This document shows, in pieces, positions 61,952 through 64,000 of a stretch of DNA of 64,000 bases. Every line of letters starts with the position of its first letter. Position 1 is the first letter of the stretch. The notes under the pieces are model-generated. The model made no database searches. It saw nothing but the letters and a program-made list of their open reading frames with translations, and was not told the DNA's origin. A program made the translations under genes and the position numbers. The stretch covers positions 836,754 through 900,753 of the forward strand of contig CANNBS010000001.1 of the NCBI GenBank assembly GCA_947502925.1. The letters run 5' to 3'. This stretch comes from an uncultured Marinicella sp. (GTDB lineage Bacteria > Pseudomonadota > Gammaproteobacteria > Xanthomonadales > Marinicellaceae).

Positions 61952-62700
61952 GCCACACCCCGCTGCCATTTAAACAAGGTCAACACCATACTTTGAAACA
62001 GATCTTTGACGTTATTTTTAGTGCTTTTACGATCTGATTTTTCCGCATCATTGTGTGTGTCATTATTGTCTGCTTCATTAATCAGGTCTTTGAGACGCTG
62101 TTTAGCCCGATAAATCACCCGGTCAAAATGCTCAGATGTCAGTGCCAGTTCCTCACAAATAATTTTTTTGCTGATATGATTAAAATAAAAATCCATTAAA
62201 ATATCCTTATCCCGTTGGGTTCGCAATTCCTGAATGACCTGTTGCACGTAGTTCATTTTATCTTCCCAGATAACCTGAGACAAAATACCGCTGTGAGCAT
62301 CTTCAATAAAATCAATGCGTGGCTGTTCAACCGCTGAGGCAAACTTTTTGTCTTTTTTCAGGTATTCATAGCCAATATTTATCGCCGTGGTACGCACAAA
62401 CGACATAATCGATTCCGGCTTTTTAACCTCGCCGTCTTTCAATTTATTTAAAACCAGCAAAAACACATCCTGAAGTATATCTTCATGATGTCCCGAACGC
62501 GCAAACTGCCGGCGAATAACAAACAGCAACCAACCCTGAATCAGCCGAACAAATTCATCCTCAGCCGCCCCATCACCGGCCATAATTCGCCGCGCTAAAA
62601 CAGTCGCGCGCTGTGTATGCGAGTTCGTATCCTGTTTATCCAAAGCCAAACCGTCCAACCTCTTAATTTGATTCAGATAAATATAATACCGAATTGACAT
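61948..62700 (-). CDS. ECF-like sigma-70 family sigma factor
   Basis: A 250-residue sigma factor. Region 2 is seen as DEFVRLIQGWLLFVIRRQFARSGHHEDILQDVFLLVLNKL, region 4 as MDFYFNHISKKIICEELALTSEHFDRVIYRAKQRLKDLI. No region 3 is present, as in ECF factors; the C-terminal 45 residues are polar and then end in a short hydrophobic stretch. The ATG at 62700 has AGGA 7 bases upstream; an ATG at 62706 is too close to it. A TGAGAG-N17-CAC element upstream suggests self-activation. Confidence 0.88.
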   Translation of the reverse strand: MSIRYYIYLNQIKRLDGLALDKQDTNSHTQRATVLARRIMAGDGAAEDEFVRLIQGWLLFVIRRQFARSGHHEDILQDVFLLVLNKLKDGEVKKPESIMSFVRTTAINIGYEYLKKDKKFASAVEQPRIDFIEDAHSGILSQVIWEDKMNYVQQVIQELRTQRDKDILMDFYFNHISKKIICEELALTSEHFDRVIYRAKQRLKDLINEADNNDTHNDAEKSDRKSTKNNVKDLFQSMVLTLFKWQRGVA

Positions 62701-62729
62701 ACACATGTCCTCACTAATTTATATACCAA

Positions 62730-62755
62730 GTGTTTTTAACCCCCAAAACCTCTCA
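62730..62755 (-). promoter_or_regulatory. Shared promoter element before the sigma gene (copy 2)
   Basis: On the minus strand TGAGAG (62755-62750) is followed after 17 bases by CAC (62732-62730), about 30 bases before the sigma start. GGTT sits 8 bases after TGAGAG, as in the copy at 57442. Confidence 0.5.
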
Positions 62756-62783
62756 TCTAACTAAAAAAATAAAAAATTTTCAC

Positions 62784-62815
62784 AAAAAGTGAGAGAAATT
62801 GTCAGTTGATGTCCC
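62784..62815 (+). promoter_or_regulatory. Shared promoter element before the large surface protein (copy 3)
   Basis: AAAAAGTGAGAGA (62784-62796) repeats the 13 bases at 57436-57448 exactly. TGAGAG (62790-62795) is followed after 17 bases by CCC (62813-62815), with AGTT at the same internal place as GGTT in the other copies. It lies 65 bases before the ATG at 62880. Confidence 0.55.
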
Positions 62816-62879
62816 TTTATAAATGAATGGGTGAAAACTCAACTAAGTATTTTATATTCAACAAAAGATGGGAAAGGCA

Positions 62880-64000
62880 ATGAAAAATCAAATCAAGCTA
62901 AGTGTTTTAAGTGTGGTTTATTGGATTATTCCAATGCTTCTAATCGGTTTTAATACAACTGCCAATGCACAGCAAGTTAATAATTTAATCAATTATTCAC
63001 CCATGGCCGATGGCCAGGCACTGTATGAAATACAGGCAGATCGTGACATGTTAGAGGGTGTCGTTTCTCTTATGTTGCCCAATGGGCAATCAGGTAGTTG
63101 TTTTCCGGGGTCAAACAACAGTTGCACCATAGTATTGCCATTAGAAAAGCCTGAAAACATAGTGGTTGAAGGCCTAACGGAATTTGAATGGCAAGAAAAT
63201 TATCGGGTTGTCGACAATCGCGGAAATAACATGCGTTCAGCCAACGAATCTTCGGTCGCATTGATAACATCATCCCCTTCCGACCGCATAGCCAATAATT
63301 CGGATTTTCACCAGATAGAAGCCACCATCATCGATAGCGGCAGCCCGGTGAACGGAGCCGTGGTTACATTTGGTGCAACAAATGATGTGGCATTTAATGG
63401 AGGTGCTACGGGTGATGCAGTGACGTGTACTACAGGAAGTAATGGTCAATGTAATGTATTAGCTCGATCAACTTTGGCTGATGCGATTTTTTCAACCCAA
63501 GTGACGATAATTGAAGGTGGCAATCCAACTCAAGTTACAAACAGCCCCGTTGCATATAGTTTTAAACCGGGTGCAGCCACAGCGGCAAACTCTGAAATTA
63601 ATGTGATCGGATCGCCGGCAACTGCAGGTTCAGGCACTGTTGTGATAGAGATAACAGCCAGAGATGCTTTTAATAACCTGGTCAACAATGCTGATGTGGC
63701 ATTTGAATTTGCAGGCACTGCAAATATTTCTTTTAATGGAGGCACGGCAGGTGATGCCGGTAGTTGTATAGTTCTGGATATTAATGACACCGGAAAATGT
63801 TCAGTTAATGCAAGCAGTACGGTGGCAGCTAATTATCCAACAGCAGTTTCACTTGCAATGACTGATTTGTCAGCTGGACCTGCGGTTTATAGTTTTGAAC
63901 CAAGCGTACCTGCAGCTAATAAGTCCACTTATGAAGTTGATCTTGATAGCAGTATGGTGGGTCAAAATGTGACTTACAGTGCGTTGGTCAAAGATGAATT
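62880..64000 (+). CDS. Large exported protein with Ig-like (Big-1 / invasin-type) repeats, 5' part
   Basis: The frame opens at the ATG at 62880 and stays open to the end of the window (373 codons), so the gene is cut by the window edge. A signal peptide (MKNQIKLSVLSVVYWIIPMLLIGFNTTANA) is followed by a domain with a Cys pair and then repeats of a beta-sandwich module: one with NGAVVTFGATNDVAFNGGATGDAVTC and one with NNADVAFEFAGTANISFNGGTAGDAGSC, each followed by a SFxPG/S spacer. This is the bacterial Ig-like domain 1 pattern of intimin-type adhesins. A ribosome site (GGGAAAGG) precedes it. It is probably a surface adhesin controlled by the neighbouring sigma factor. Confidence 0.85.
   Translation, partial: MKNQIKLSVLSVVYWIIPMLLIGFNTTANAQQVNNLINYSPMADGQALYEIQADRDMLEGVVSLMLPNGQSGSCFPGSNNSCTIVLPLEKPENIVVEGLTEFEWQENYRVVDNRGNNMRSANESSVALITSSPSDRIANNSDFHQIEATIIDSGSPVNGAVVTFGATNDVAFNGGATGDAVTCTTGSNGQCNVLARSTLADAIFSTQVTIIEGGNPTQVTNSPVAYSFKPGAATAANSEINVIGSPATAGSGTVVIEITARDAFNNLVNNADVAFEFAGTANISFNGGTAGDAGSCIVLDINDTGKCSVNASSTVAANYPTAVSLAMTDLSAGPAVYSFEPSVPAANKSTYEVDLDSSMVGQNVTYSALVKDE

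Noticed and set aside
1..64000. tRNA, rRNA, CRISPR array, prophage or integron
   Set aside because: I looked for tRNA-like ends, regularly spaced repeats, integrase and phage genes and saw none; the only mobile element recognised is the IS at 33736-35314.

Overview
The window looks like a chromosomal segment of a free-living, probably marine gammaproteobacterium. Evidence: polA, mtgA, rph-rdgB-hemW, an H+-translocating pntAA-pntAB-pntB set, a TonB2-type energy system with two ExbB-like proteins, a MoxR/Bat operon, a BkdR-like Lrp regulator beside a 2-oxoacid dehydrogenase, and many secreted proteins with Sec, Tat or lipoprotein signals. A Marinicella-like lineage is my guess from overall feel, not from a search. 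Base composition is moderately AT-rich and even. I saw no tRNA, rRNA, prophage or CRISPR array. Genes are tightly packed, with many 4-base ATGA overlaps and convergent pairs only a few bases apart.

Layout. 1-3.2 kb: the end of an FkbM-type methyltransferase gene, then polA. 3.2-3.97 kb: a gene-free block of three degenerate repeat units plus a REP-like hairpin; relatives of both occur again near 61.3 kb and 53.0 kb. 4.0-4.5 kb: a ParE-type toxin-antitoxin pair. 4.6-8.5 kb: mtgA, rph, rdgB, hemW and a beta carbonic anhydrase. 9.0-12.6 kb: a single-domain voltage-gated cation channel with an acidic filter, a GNAT acetyltransferase, and a MoxR ATPase with a CoxE-like VWA protein. 12.7-15.8 kb: a DUF1800/DUF1501 secreted pair. 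15.8-22.8 kb: a MoxR-DUF58-DUF4381-VWA-VWA/TPR-BatD operon. 22.9-30.3 kb: acyl-CoA synthetase, sufT, glutathione reductase, and a small operon with an ALDH8-like aldehyde dehydrogenase and an SDR protein that lacks the usual catalytic Tyr and Lys.

30.4-37.7 kb: a Tyr-rich lipoprotein, an ACE-like M2 peptidase, an IS1182-type element sitting in that gene's terminator with the hairpin duplicated on both sides, dodecin, a membrane/TPR protein and a YebC-family regulator. 37.8-46 kb: an operon DUF3450-TtpC-ExbB-ExbD-TonB-TPR-TonB-dependent receptor. It is divergent from a beta-helix-like secreted protein (46.1 kb) whose promoter carries a good PhoB-box array. 48-57 kb: small envelope proteins, an E1/E2 2-oxoacid dehydrogenase with its divergent Lrp regulator, an M23 peptidase and the transhydrogenase.

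The last 7 kb is the most unusual part: a 150-residue protein of unknown family, an exported TPR-CHAT protease with intact His/Cys, an ECF-like sigma factor with a membrane anti-sigma factor, and the start of a large exported protein with Ig-like repeats that runs off the end. Three promoters here (before the 150-residue gene, the sigma gene and the surface-protein gene) share a TGAGAG-N17-C(A/C)C element. I infer one sigma-controlled envelope module with an exported CHAT protease.
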